Assembly (NCBI GenBank): GCA_009363875.1
Contig: CM018694.1
Coordinates: forward strand, 29,397,415 to 29,461,414
Direction: 5' to 3'
Source: Mikania micrantha
Taxonomy: Eukaryota > Streptophyta > Magnoliopsida > Asterales > Asteraceae
DNA: 64,000 nt
Made by a program: the position numbers and the translations under genes. Shown here piece by piece: positions 1 to 11,320 of this stretch. Each line of letters begins with the position of its first letter. The first letter of the stretch is position 1. The notes under the pieces are model-generated. The model had not been told where the DNA came from. It worked only from the letters and a program-made list of their open reading frames with translations, and searched no databases.

Positions 1-1428
1 TGATCACCGCAAAGTCTTGTGGGACAACAATCAGCTGACCCTCTTGGACCTCCCCATCAAACACTGCTGACCCGTCGTTTCCCACGATCTGTAGACGACT
101 GTTTCCACTTGTGATGTAGATTATGCTGTGGGCGTTCAAGTTGTAGTGTGGTGCAAGCACAGCATTCTGCAAACACAAAAATATTAATTAATTGGTTCAT
201 ATATATATGAAAAGATCGAAATAATCTACGTACGTACAGGCATGAATTGAATGAATGAAAAGTGTTAATTACCTTATAGAGGACTCCTCTCTCGGCACTA
301 AGTTGGAGTGATTCGAGGACTGGAAGCTTGTGACTGTTGAGACGACTGATGCGTCCACCTCGTGGGTTATAAACATCGGCACCAACTGGGCTGCCAATGT
401 TGGCACTCAACTGTGTCGAGCATATCGTTTGCTCAATCCAGTTGTCATCTCTTCTTCTTTCTTCTCCTTCTTCCGGCACTAAAACATGCAAGTATTCAGC
501 TAGAACGATCAAACCACGATCGTCGTTGAATCCCTTTAATTGGCTGACTATCTCGTACTCTACATCAAAAACCTGTTGAAGAATTCCATCGTCGAAACCT
601 GCATACATGTTGAAACCTTCATGTTCTTTTGGTTCGCTCCATGATGGTCGTTGTTGTTGTTTCCCTTGGTGTCCCTTGCCTTGGGGCATTTGGCTTTGAG
701 GGTTTCCAGCAAGAAAAAATTTCTAACAACCAAAAAACAAATATATAATTGATCGATTGGAAGGAAAAAAGGTATGTTAATTACGGACCCTGAAGTTACG
801 GTCAAGCTGGTTGGCCACATTGCTGGTGTCACGAAGAGCGACGAGGACTACGGGTTTGTCAGCATGATTATAAGTCCAATGAACTGCACCAGCAGGCAAT
901 GCTAAGATATCACCTTCTCTGTATCGGTAAACCCTCTGGTGTTTGTCTGTTCCTCCCTCTGATGTTTCAGCGCATCCTGGAAGCACTGTTCCCTGAAGGC
1001 CTTCACCTATTATATATATATATATACATATATATATTCATCCAGTGCCAATGAATTAAGATGAGAACATCAAAACATAACCTAATTAAAAAAAAAAAAA
1101 AAACAATTCGTAAACTATATATACCTCGAACAACATAGACGAGCTCATGTGTATTTGGATAGCAAGGCAAAAGAAGTCCTTTAGGATTGATTGTGTGACG
1201 AACCACTTGCACACCGGCACAATCAAGTTCCTCATTCTCACCGGAGTCCCAGAACTCAGAAAATCCGGCCTCAGATACCTGCCTTCGATTGGGTTCCCTG
1301 GCGGTTATCTGCTCAATCTGGCACTCCGACCGTCCACTCAGACGCCCGGGCAGCTGAGCCAGAGACCCATGAAAAAGCACTAGAAAGCATAGTCCCACAA
1401 AGAACCGAGAAGAACAAACGGTGCTCAT
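1..1428 (-). CDS. 11S (legumin-type) seed storage globulin, partial
   Basis: Seed storage protein of the double-cupin 11S family, stored as hexamers in protein vacuoles. Exons on the minus strand: 1428-1125, 1006-789, 722-273 and 166-1 (cut by the window edge). All three introns are GT..AG and join in frame, giving about 379 visible residues. The chosen start gives a signal peptide (MSTVCSSRFFVGLCFLVLFHGSLA) followed by QLPGR. Family marks: ECQIEQITAREPNRR with the first conserved Cys, CAGVQVVRHTI, THELVYVVRG, PGCAET, the KFFLAGNPQ joint, and TICSTQLSANIG at the start of the basic chain. The last visible exon encodes HYNLNAHSIIYIT and GQLIVVPQDFAVI of the second cupin. Odd: the usual Asn-Gly processing site before the basic chain reads DDN-WIEQTICS (N at 443-441, W at 440-438), and the variable acidic tail is short. 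An ATG at 1437-1435 is a possible alternative start. Family assignment is firm; completeness beyond base 1 is unknown. Confidence 0.93.
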
Positions 1429-1467
1429 TGTTATCATGTGAGTGTGCCAAGTGGTGCTGACCGGTTT

Positions 1468-1478
1468 GAATTTATAGC
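1468..1478 (-). promoter_or_regulatory. TATA box of the 11S globulin gene
   Basis: On the minus strand the sequence GCTATAAATTC lies about 40 bases upstream of the ATG, the usual position for a short-leader seed-protein promoter. An ACGT core (GACACGTAAT on the plus strand, about 1500-1509) lies upstream and could be a bZIP/ABRE-like site. Confidence 0.6.
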
Positions 1479-1509
1479 TGGTGCAGGAGTGTGAGGGCTT
1501 GACACGTAA

Positions 1510-1739
1510 TCGACATGGTGGCAAATTCAGTCTGATTATGGTTATTTGTTCTATACACGTTCGGATTTTGAGAAGCTATGTGGCGAACGCCTTCAGTAAA
1601 GGAACATATCTTAAGTAGGATTCAGTGAACCTGGTCATCATTGTCAACTCGCTAAATATTAAACATTAACGCAACCATTTGCAATCGATCCAATAAACGT
1701 TAACAAACTGGCATTTGCAACCCTATATGTGTTTCACGT
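1510..1739. other. Upstream intergenic stretch
   Basis: Distal upstream region of the globulin gene. I see no open frame, RNA gene or repeat until the SINE-like unit. Confidence 0.4.
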
Positions 1740-1960
1740 ATTACATGGTTACCCCTTTGGCTTCCCTGTAGAAGGTCACGGGTTCAAATCCCTCCCAAGG
1801 CGAAATAGGGGTCCTTGGGAGGTCAGGGTTTTCCGGTGTAGTTTCCTCCTGGGGTGGTGGTAGGGTCTCAACGGAGGTCATGGTAACTAGACCTTGGTAA
1901 CGTGGCCTGAAAATCAGTAGTTCACACGTTGAGATCAAATGCCGTTAAAAAAAAAAAAAG
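1740..1960 (+). mobile_element. Probable tRNA-derived SINE
   Basis: A pol III B-box-like sequence, GGGTTCAAATCC (about 1781-1792), follows a tRNA-like head, then about 150 bases of unrelated body and a terminal A tract of about 13 bases (1946-1959). Head, B box, body and poly(A) is the usual SINE layout. No clean target duplication flanks it. The unit's head plus upstream flank recurs in degenerate form at 2034-2075, so an old or composite insertion is likely. Confidence 0.5.
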
Positions 1961-2606
1961 TGGAATATAGGTTTTACCACAATGAATCTTCGAACGGTAG
2001 GTTTCCTTTGTAATGGTGTGAGGATCGGGTGACCAACGCTATATGTGTTTCACGGACGTGGGTAACCTTTCGCCATTAATTTACCCGGATGTCCAGACTT
2101 AAAATGTATCCATCTGATGTGTGAAATTATTTTCTTACGTCAAGTCACATTATATATTTGCACCTCTCATTAAAAACAATTAGGGAAAATTCCCAAAATG
2201 TCCATTTTGATCAAAAATTGCCCCATTTTTCCATTTGACTTCTCCATTCCAGATTTGTCCATCCCTTTAACAGGCGCCGGCGCCTGTTAATAAGCGGACG
2301 GGTGCCTATATAAGATCTAGTTAAAACTTGACATCTAGCTTATACGGGTGTTGGTGCCATTGAACACTGACGCACGCCTATAATTTCAAATCTCTTGTCA
2401 CGGGCGTCATACCCATTCTAACACATCTGTCACGGGCGGCCGACTGTTAAGTCAAAAAATATAACATTCGTCATTCTTACATACGTCCGAATCTGGTATA
2501 CAGGCCCCTGAACCTACCTAACTGGCGTCTACCTTTTTTTCGAAAATCATCCTCACAGACTTCCGCCCGTATGATACAGACGTTCGCTCGTAATTAACAG
2601 GCGTCC
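1961..2606. repeat. Degenerate GC-rich repeat DNA flanking the LARD
   Basis: Non-coding. It holds a perfect 24-base palindrome at 2267-2290 (half-site TTAACAGGCGCC) and several loose copies of a motif like GTATGATACAGGCGTCCGC. The same motif resumes at 33121-33215, just beyond the LARD, so this was one degenerate repeat tract before the insertion split it. Confidence 0.5.
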
Positions 2607-2611
2607 GCTTG
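2607..2611. repeat. Target-site duplication GCTTG, left
   Basis: GCTTG directly precedes the TG of LTR1. The matching copy directly follows the CA of LTR3 at 33116-33120. No such pair flanks LTR2. Confidence 0.85.
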
Positions 2612-3198
2612 TGTAACAACAGCAAAAAAAATTGTTAACAGATTTAATACAATTGAGCCAAACTAAGTAGGCCCAACTAAGCCCAGTGAGGCTCATCACG
2701 GATTAAGGCTCATATAACCCTAACTAGGCCCAACAAGAAACGTCTTTCATTTAAGGCCCAAATTAAAGTTTATGGGCCCATTTGAGCTAACACGATATCC
2801 TTAATGAATTGATACGTAATTAACTAAATGTTTGCGAAAATCAACGGACGAGTTACTGATTAACGCGTTAAATGATCAGTTATCATCACAAAATTTATAA
2901 ATACGTTTGCAACGTTTTATAAATATTAATATTACTATTATTATTAAAACCAACTAAAGAGACAGTTTAAAACGGTTAAACCGTTGAACAGACGTAAATG
3001 GGTTTAAACCGCTGCATTTATTTTTATTCTATGAATTAATTTTACTAGATTGTTAGTGTATTTTTAACATGTTCCGGTCACGAAATAATAATCATTGAAA
3101 ATGATAACGTGACTTGAGCCGGTCATTACGCGAGTTATACGAGGTTTATACCTGATACAGACTAACCTAGGTTATCTCCACCAATTCTAAACCCTAGA

Positions 3199-3206
3199 TA
3201 TAAATA
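3199..3206 (+). promoter_or_regulatory. LTR TATA box (LTR1)
   Basis: TATAAATA, preserved in LTR2 (11909-11916) and LTR3 (29812-29819). It is the probable start of the LARD transcript, placing U3 at about 590 bp. Confidence 0.6.
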
Positions 3207-5445
3207 GAAAGTGAGAACTTTTGCTCCCCACTTTTGTCAGCCGTTCTACACATACATTACACACACTTATGTGTGTGTTTCATTTCAACCGGAAATAGGA
3301 AGCAAGACACCACCGACCTCCTTCAGCCACCATCATTTCCGGCGCATCCAACCCTATACAATCTCCAGCCTCGTCGACCCCTTCACCTGTTCCTGGCGAG
3401 CACACACCATCTAGTGTGTGCGTGTTTGCGATCGGGAGCCCAAAAACCAGATTCGGCAGCCACATCTCAGCTGAACTCCGACAACAGCCCTTATCCGGCA
3501 AGCTTCGGCTTTTGCAACCACCGCAACCTCTCATCCCAACTCTAGTCACCATCGTCCTTCCATCTGTCCAACGAAACACACAATCTGGTGCGTGCGTGCG
3601 TGTGTGCATCCAACTGAGAAGGAGAAAATGAGCAACACTAGCTCACGTATGACACCATTTCCGGAGGATTTCCGGGGAGCTTGGGCTGCATTCAGATGGT
3701 GCAACAGCCTCCTCCCTAGACACCATGGTTACGCAAAGTGCTGTAGGGTCGACAGGTACTAGCAACTAGAATAACCATGGTGGTGGCCATTTGGCTTCAA
3801 ATGGCAACCGTTTAAAGAGTATAACATGTCTTCGGTGGGTCAAGAAAAATACGACCAAGGCTGCCATTTTGGGCTCCAGCCAGCTTAGCTTGGACCTACC
3901 AACAAGGTAAAGAACATGTGTATCTCACAAATCTCAAAAGGGTATGCTTGATTTACATCTAATCTCGTTAATTTCGTGAGCATGTGGCTTTGGTTAGGTG
4001 GTTCAAAACCCGATCACAGTTGGTTTTGTTTAGATCATGTTTGTTTTGTTAGATCTTTGACTTGATCTCATTGATTTGGTGATGTAATGATTAAAAAGGT
4101 CAGATCTGTGAACGGGAGTAGTTCGGGTCGTTCCCGACGCTCTCGAGCCTCGATCTAACAAAAGTCAAGAAAGTCAAAGAGGTCGAAGAGGCCGAACTTA
4201 GTCAAAAAACATGTTAGCATGCTCGGTTTTGTTCGTGACGCAAAAACGAACACGTTGATGTGCACGGATCTCTATACGGGCTGCCGGTTCTCAAAATGAC
4301 TTCGCGTACGCAAACTGACTCGGCAGGTATACCCGTACGCTATGATTTAATATATTACAGTGTTTCGTGCGTTATTAGAGTTTATACTCATGACTAAATT
4401 AAACGAAAGACACAGAAATATATACATATACGAAAGATTCTAACGATTATAAATCGATAAAAATATATAATTCGATTTAAAAGACAAAGTACCGTAACGA
4501 AGTGAATGAGTGATGATATCAAGAAAGTTTAGACGCACCCGTAAACACATAATATGATTTAATATTAATTTTATAATACGAGATATTTGGACAAGTTTAT
4601 AAAATCGGAATAAAAGGATACCCTACCCTTTTTATTACACACACACACACACATTTTCGATTTATTTAAAATGAGATTTTTCAAACAAATGATTTTATTA
4701 AATATATAATGCAACTTGAAAGGTTTTATTATATTAAAACTCAAATATTAGCTTCTGTAATGTTTGATTTTCGGAATGATCACTTTATATAAACCCAAGT
4801 GTTAAACACTTTCAAATTTCAAAATACTCTAAGTTTATGTTATCAAATCGATTATAAAAATCTATATTTGGATTTAATCACTACTATTTCAACAAAATAG
4901 TTTTAAATGTATTTCGTACATATATAAATACATTTCAGGATACATCAGAACCTTATTACAACAGATTATACATATACAAGTTAAGATATTTTAAATATCT
5001 TTATTTAAAATATGAACTAGCTATTCGACGAAGTCTTATATAATCACAATAATTATCTAGTTTTGATAATTGATATTATATCTGCACATTTCAACATATC
5101 AAGTATAAGCACATTCGATCAAATAAATAATCGAATATTAAAGGATAAACATGATTGATCAAGAGAACATAGGTAAACAAAAGTCTTCAATTAATCCAAC
5201 TTAACAAAAGTGAGGACACGTTAAATCACGTGCTACAGTTGTGTCATATAGGCACATGAAACAAGATTGTTAATGTCAGTTATTGATATACATTTGATTT
5301 ACAAACAGGAACTAGTGTATCATTTGATTGGGAAATGCTATACTTTATCAAACATACGTAGTTGACTAGCACTGATGTGCTGACTATGTTTACTCAGACT
5401 TGATTATCACAACGCATGGACATGGGTTCCATTGCTATATACACT

Positions 5446-5866
5446 GTGAGTATTCGTAGCCCCTTTTTCATTTTACATATTTTGGGGGAAATACATGCTA
5501 CTATACTTGACTTTTGCTTTGATACAAGAATCTACTTTCACTACTATTATAGTGAGTATTCGTATCCCCTTTTTCATTTTACATATTTTGGGGGAAATAG
5601 ATGCTACTATACTTGACTTTTGCTTTGATACAAGAATCTACTTTCACTACTATTACAGTGTGTATTCGTAGCCCCTTTTTCATTTTACATATTTTGGGGG
5701 AAATACATGCTACTATACTTGACTTTTGCTTTGATACAAGAATCTACTTTCACTACTATTACAGCGAGTATTCGTAGCCCCTTTTTCATTTTACATATTT
5801 TGGGGGAAATACATGCTACAATACTTGATTTCTTTTACTATGATACAAGAATTCTTTTACCAGAAT
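5446..5866 (+). repeat. 106-bp tandem repeat in LTR1, four copies
   Basis: Copies start at 5446, 5552, 5658 and 5764, an exact 106-base period; the last copy diverges at its end. Each unit begins GTGAGTATTCGTAGCCCC or a close variant (the second has GTATCCCC; the third and fourth begin GTGTG and GCGAG) and contains TTTTGGGGGAAAT. Confidence 0.92.
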
Positions 5867-6506
5867 CCATGCACATACTTCTCGAAGTATGTTACATGAG
5901 ACAAGAAAGTTGTATTGCATGAGAAAAGAATTTATCACATTAACTTCCCCATTATCCTACACAACCATTTAACTCATAGCGATGAGCCGATGGATTAATA
6001 TAAGTTAGTACTAGCGGGTTTGACAAACCTCCATTCATGGTTTGGTAGCGCCATCCACAACTCCATGGTTTATGAATGGTATATTTCCACCAAGAACTAA
6101 TGTACACGTGATAAGGCATTAACAAGAAAAGGGGAATACAAGAAGTCAATAGGTATGGTTGTGGACTCGTGCAGATTGCAACAAATCACACTTATGATTT
6201 ACATGTTATCCTTACAACATAACATTTTGGGATTGTGATCGTACAAGATTTTGATTGAAACATTTTACTTGTTCTTGAGTGACAATCACTATTATTTAAA
6301 CTGTTTGATCAAGACATAAAACCTACGAACTCACCAACTTTTTAGTTGACACTTGATTTTGCATGTATTTCAGGTACCAACCTAAGGCTAGATATGGACT
6401 TTACACTTAAGCAGAAGGATTAGCATTCTCTCATATTCAATGAGTTCTCGATATACAGTTTCGTCGCATCTCCCGTGTTTCCGCCGACGGCGGGGGTGTG
6501 ACAGAT

Positions 6507-6520
6507 TGGTATCAGAGCCA
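6507..6520 (+). other. Primer binding site (tRNA-iMet type), first internal region
   Basis: TGGTATCAGAGCCA, three bases after the LTR end, matches the standard initiator-Met primer site of plant LTR retrotransposons. Confidence 0.85.
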
Positions 6521-8288
6521 TTGGTTATAGAGAATTAGGTTCCCTTTAGTGACACCTAGACTATAACCATAAGCTTAAAATTGTTGGGACTATAGAAACT
6601 ATATTATTTTTCAGGAGATTGTTAATCCCTAAGGAACAACGCAGGATTTAATTGATGCTAATCGTTTTTTTTAGAAATGAAAACTTTAAGTTAGCATCAC
6701 TACACTACCGTTTCACTGGCAGTTGCTTGTTAATAGATACTGACTCTTGGTTACTAGATCCTTACTAAGGGTACACTACATGTCTTAAAGACATCATAGT
6801 AGGGACTAATTTGACTGCACACATTACTCCTGCTATGACATAATATTCTTATTTCGCATCATAGAGTTGATGCACTACTACTTTAGAAACAACTCTGACA
6901 CAACTTACAAGTTAAGTTGAAAACATGTCAAGTTGTTGTAATATTTTACAAACTTTTAACACCAACACATACATATTGTATTGGTGAACAATTGACAAAT
7001 AACATTACAAACTAAACATGGTCCGTAAAACTCGGTAAAGTCCACAATGTTGTTGGACCGAGTAGGACGTTTCAGATTTCTAAAATCTCAAAGTTATACT
7101 AACATGCATGAGATCAAACACGATATTTCTGATTGCTGATGGTAGCTCAGTGAAAAGACATGACAAATGAAATGACTTGCGAAGTCATTGGATTACAAGT
7201 TGGAAAGATTGAAGAAAACAATAACACCATATGGTAAGAGGTGATTACACATAGTGAATAACAAACAGGCGATAGAACACAAGAACAACGCATTAAGACT
7301 CATGACGGGAGATTATTACAGTGATCAAGCAAGATAATTGATAGTTACACTTTGTACTACGTAACTATGAATTATGTTACTTGTGAATTCTAGGAAATCC
7401 TATTGTGATGATTAGTGTTTGAACTTAAAGATAAGTATAATGTTGCAAGTACCAATAACGAATCTTTTGAGTTGAACAAACACAACCATACAATACGGCA
7501 ACTAGCTGAATATAATTGTTCACATAAATACAAAAATTGCTAATGATGATATAGCAATGATGCTTTATAGCCTTCTTTGGGAAGGGTATGACAACACTAA
7601 AAATGCCGGGACAAATTCTGGCAGAGTAACCTATTCAATTGATCAGATTGATCTCCTTAAACTCCTGACACCTTAGTCGTTGACTACGGTAACTATTCCT
7701 AAAAGCTTAAAAACCCATTAATGCTTGAGAATTTTAGATCTCAATTGATAATGGGCATCAAATTTTAATTCAAATGATATGAACATATTATGAATCCTAA
7801 TGGCATGATGCCTTAGAGTAATTCATTCCTTTTCAAAGCATTCTGATAGTTTCAGGAGACTCCAGTCAACTGTCTTTCTTCTATCAGACAATTCCTTGTA
7901 CTGCGTTCCTCTCAAAACAAGACACTAAACAGAATTTGATGCCTTCTGTAGAAGGTTAACTTAATAAGCACCGAGTGCAAATAAATAAATTGTTACATAA
8001 ATTTGTACGTGCTAGATCACGCAGACATGTAACTAAATACATTGTATACTCATGTACTATTAAATCCCATTGTAAAACTCTATCCCTTTCCTTATGAAGT
8101 TATTGTCAATAGTTAATGTGACACCTCGTTTCTTGCTATTGTCATAAGTTAGCTTCCTACTTGAGTACAAGTACTACACTCTTTATTAACCGAATCAATG
8201 AGATTAATGCCAATCACTGTTATTTAATGATTACATTATCAAAACTCAATTAAGGACAAATTAATGACATGAGTGTCACGAACCAGGC

Positions 8289-8564
8289 ATGACTAGACAA
8301 AATGCCTATTGTGTAAATTCCTTGCGATCAATGAACGAATCGTTCAACTCAATCCTGTTTTGGAATGTCACAACAAAAGAAATAAATACAAATTACTTGA
8401 CATACTTATATGAGGACGAACTAGCGAATTTAAAACTACGCAAACACTCTTCTTGTCCTTGGGGCAAGCTAGATCTTAATAGTGTGGCGTCATACCTAGA
8501 CCTGGAGTCTAGTGCCTACTACACATTTGAAGAAGTATACAAGACTTTCAATACAATGACTTGA
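8289..8564 (+). CDS. Unrecognised 91-residue open frame in LARD internal region 1
   Basis: I do not recognise this protein. It is intact in both internal copies (second at 26198-26473). Between copies I count four amino-acid replacements (F to L, D to E, S to F, Y to H) and three silent changes, a ratio that gives no sign of purifying selection. There is no zinc knuckle, no catalytic motif and no signal peptide. It may be a degenerate gag relic or simply chance. Confidence 0.2.
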   Translation: MTRQNAYCVNSLRSMNESFNSILFWNVTTKEINTNYLTYLYEDELANLKLRKHSSCPWGKLDLNSVASYLDLESSAYYTFEEVYKTFNTMT

Positions 8565-11284
8565 TTAAACAAACGTTTAAGGTTTAGTTACCTTAACCTA
8601 TGATAATGGTAATGATTTACCAATGCTATAAACATAAGTTATGATGATCACAATTTCACACATCTAATTAAGTGATGAAATTAAAGTACATTTGGATTAG
8701 GGAAATGCTAATGGTAAGACACCATAGCATAATTCATTTCCATACTTTAAACATGTTGTCTTCATTGTTGGATATATACCGATCGCCCTAAAAGGCAATT
8801 AATTATACAAAGTTCAATCATTGAACAAACTTGGAAACTCTCTAAGGGTAATCTACAATCGACAAGAATGCTAATGAAAAGTTCATGTAATCCTTGAACA
8901 TGACATCGATCAGTGAACCGTGTGAAAATATAAGTAGCGTAATTGGTATCGATTACAATACGATTCAAACAAGAAATAATCACATCAACACTAATATTTT
9001 CGTCTTACATAGTCAACATCAAATTTCGCAAGTAGATACTTGTGACAAACTATTCGATCCAAAGTGACTATGAGTACTAAACACTTTTTCTATTATTATA
9101 CAAAAGAGTAGTACTGTCATCTTAACTCAAGTGGCATTAATTGAACTACTACATTCGATTTAAGACAAATGAGTGGCTTGACTATACTAAGCCTCATATG
9201 GCTAGATACACTAACTATATTATATGTTCCCAATGGTTGAGGAAATCATATTATGTATCTTACACGACCTCAAACTCAAAAAAAAGGCGATTGTCAAACT
9301 CTAATCCAATTAAGGACGACACATCCATGCTAAAGCTCTCTTCATTTCATGTGCTAGTCAACATTCTCATGTTGGCATTCTCTTTCTTAGTGATGGGACA
9401 AAAGCTTTCATTGAAAAATATATATTTTGAGAAATCTATATGATGAGGATGTTGTTCATCAATCATATCATGATGTTTCACAAATAGTTAACTCAAACAT
9501 TGATCGTGTATGTTTAGATGGCTACATCACATAAGTTAAGTCATCCTGATCAACATACCTTTTAGAGACAACTTTGACAAATGTTATATTCATGTCATTC
9601 ACTCCCAGTTGTTTGAAACTAGGACATGAATAAAAAGGAAAGTTCTATGTAGGGACAAACTTACTATTTTCATGATGAAAAATAGGAATCTCTCATAATG
9701 TGTACCTTCCACATTCAATCTGTTATCAACATACTCTCAAAGTTAAACGTGTGTGACAACAATGGTCATTAACACACTTTGAACCTCTTAAGACCATTCT
9801 ATCTTATAGAGTTGACTCATAAATTCCGAATTAGCAGTTAGTATTCACAAGTCGATGAAAAAATTTTGGTAGGAGTGCAATTCTCTCAATTCCTAAGAGA
9901 GAGTCATTAGTGGGAAAACTGAGATGAGGCTAATATATTGTTCACTCATATAACCACGTAGTGAGTGTTGATGAATTCATGAATCATTGTAGCGAACACT
10001 GAAGACATATACAAAGAATTTAATAATCCTTATAGGATTTCATGAACTGTCGATAGAAATTCATAAGAAATCTTGTGTTAATTCACAAGGACTTATTTCT
10101 GATTATGTCAAGAGAGCGATTGGGAAGGGAAATTGATCTTAAATAAGAATGTGCCATGAGTATCCAAACTATGGTTTTTGTGGGGTCATACTATCATGAA
10201 GAATCAACCTGTCTTAGTTTGAGGAGTTCGGTTGATTAGGAGTTGCCTATATGTAATTCGTTTCCTTATGAAGTAGCGATTTTGGTCGGTCATTTATGGG
10301 AAAATTAATGACTTAGAGTCTCCAAATGATCGACTACATTTGGAATAGAATGAAGGACTTAAAGAACACAGTAACTACAATGATGGAACTGTCAGAAATG
10401 GTAGCAGTAATATGGAGACGAAAGCGTGTTAGCCACTTAGCCATTTAATTGACATAACTTGTTTTGCTCCATATGCAATTAAGGAAGTCAAGTAACCATT
10501 AACTTGACTTGTGCTTTAGAACAAGATGCCTGATATCCCTCGACTTAAATAAAACACTATTCGTAGGAATGTCGAAATAATATCTTAACCGTTCGACAAG
10601 CGAAAGATAGGATTATGCAGAATCTCTAGTTAGGGGGAAGCTAGTCAAGCGAAAGTGTTCAATACTATACTTAACTCGTAAGGGTCCTTATTTTAATTAC
10701 GTGACCAAAGAGATTTTCAAATAAACTCATGGATATTTCTAACAAAAATGAGTTGTATAAGGAAGATTTGTCGTTTCAAGACAAGCACTTAAGGAAAAAT
10801 AAAAGAAGAATTCATTTTCCTTATGCATATAGCTTATAGGATGGTTAATGATAACAACATGAATGATAGAGATCATCGAGTTATTACAAAGAGAATTGCA
10901 TAAATGACGATATACATCAACAGAGAAGGCCAACTAAATTTTGTTATCCTGATCAACGAGGCAAATTTAAGTTTTTTCAAATAACAACATTTGACAAATT
11001 CAAGTTAGCAAAGATAGTCAGACTGCCTATCGGGTACATTTCTTTAAGAGAAACAACTTACGAGTTGCAATAAGATTCTCACATGAACAATTTACGGTCA
11101 AGATGTTAAATCCCTTAAACTCAGTCAAGAATGAGGCAGATATGATGCCAAAGGAAAGCTTCGTCAAAGCTCAATTCACATACTCACTAGCACCACTTAC
11201 TAGATTAATTTCTTCAAGAAACATATCTACAAGTGAACTAACCCGTTAGACAAGTTACAACCTCTCTAGAAATAAGCGATGTCT

Positions 11285-11319
11285 AATTTCGAGGACGAAA
11301 TATCTTAAAGGAGGGGAGA
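11285..11319 (+). other. Pre-polypurine-tract hairpin and polypurine tract
   Basis: AATTTCG-AGGA-CGAAAT (11285-11301) forms a short stem-loop, followed by the purine tract AAAGGAGGGGAGA (11307-11319) just before LTR2. The same pair occurs at the end of the second internal region (tract at 29211-29223). Confidence 0.75.
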
Positions 11320-11320
11320 C

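Larger units (their letters stand above)
2612..6503 (+). repeat. LARD LTR1 (3892 bp)
   Basis: TG..CA-bounded LTR. It holds an AACGGTT-A-AACCGTT palindrome (2971-2985), a TATA box TATAAATA (3199-3206), a short AC microsatellite near 4639, a 106-bp tandem array (5446-5866) and an acceptor-like block ending CAG|GTACC (CAG at 6371-6373). Short open frames at 3211-3631 recur in all three LTRs but look like chance frames in the transcribed leader; I do not call them genes. Confidence 0.9.
6504..11320 (+). mobile_element. LARD internal region 1, non-coding
   Basis: About 4.8 kb between primer binding site and polypurine tract with no recognisable gag, protease, RT, RNase H or integrase in any frame. 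Frames longer than 60 codons are few and lack known motifs. It is near-identical to 15207-15826 plus 25027-29224, apart from scattered substitutions and small indels. Confidence 0.8.

Noticed and set aside
3211..3631. Several 67-109 residue frames recurring in all three LARD LTRs, on both strands
   Set aside because: They recur only because the LTRs are copies. Plus and minus frames overlap and none has a known domain.
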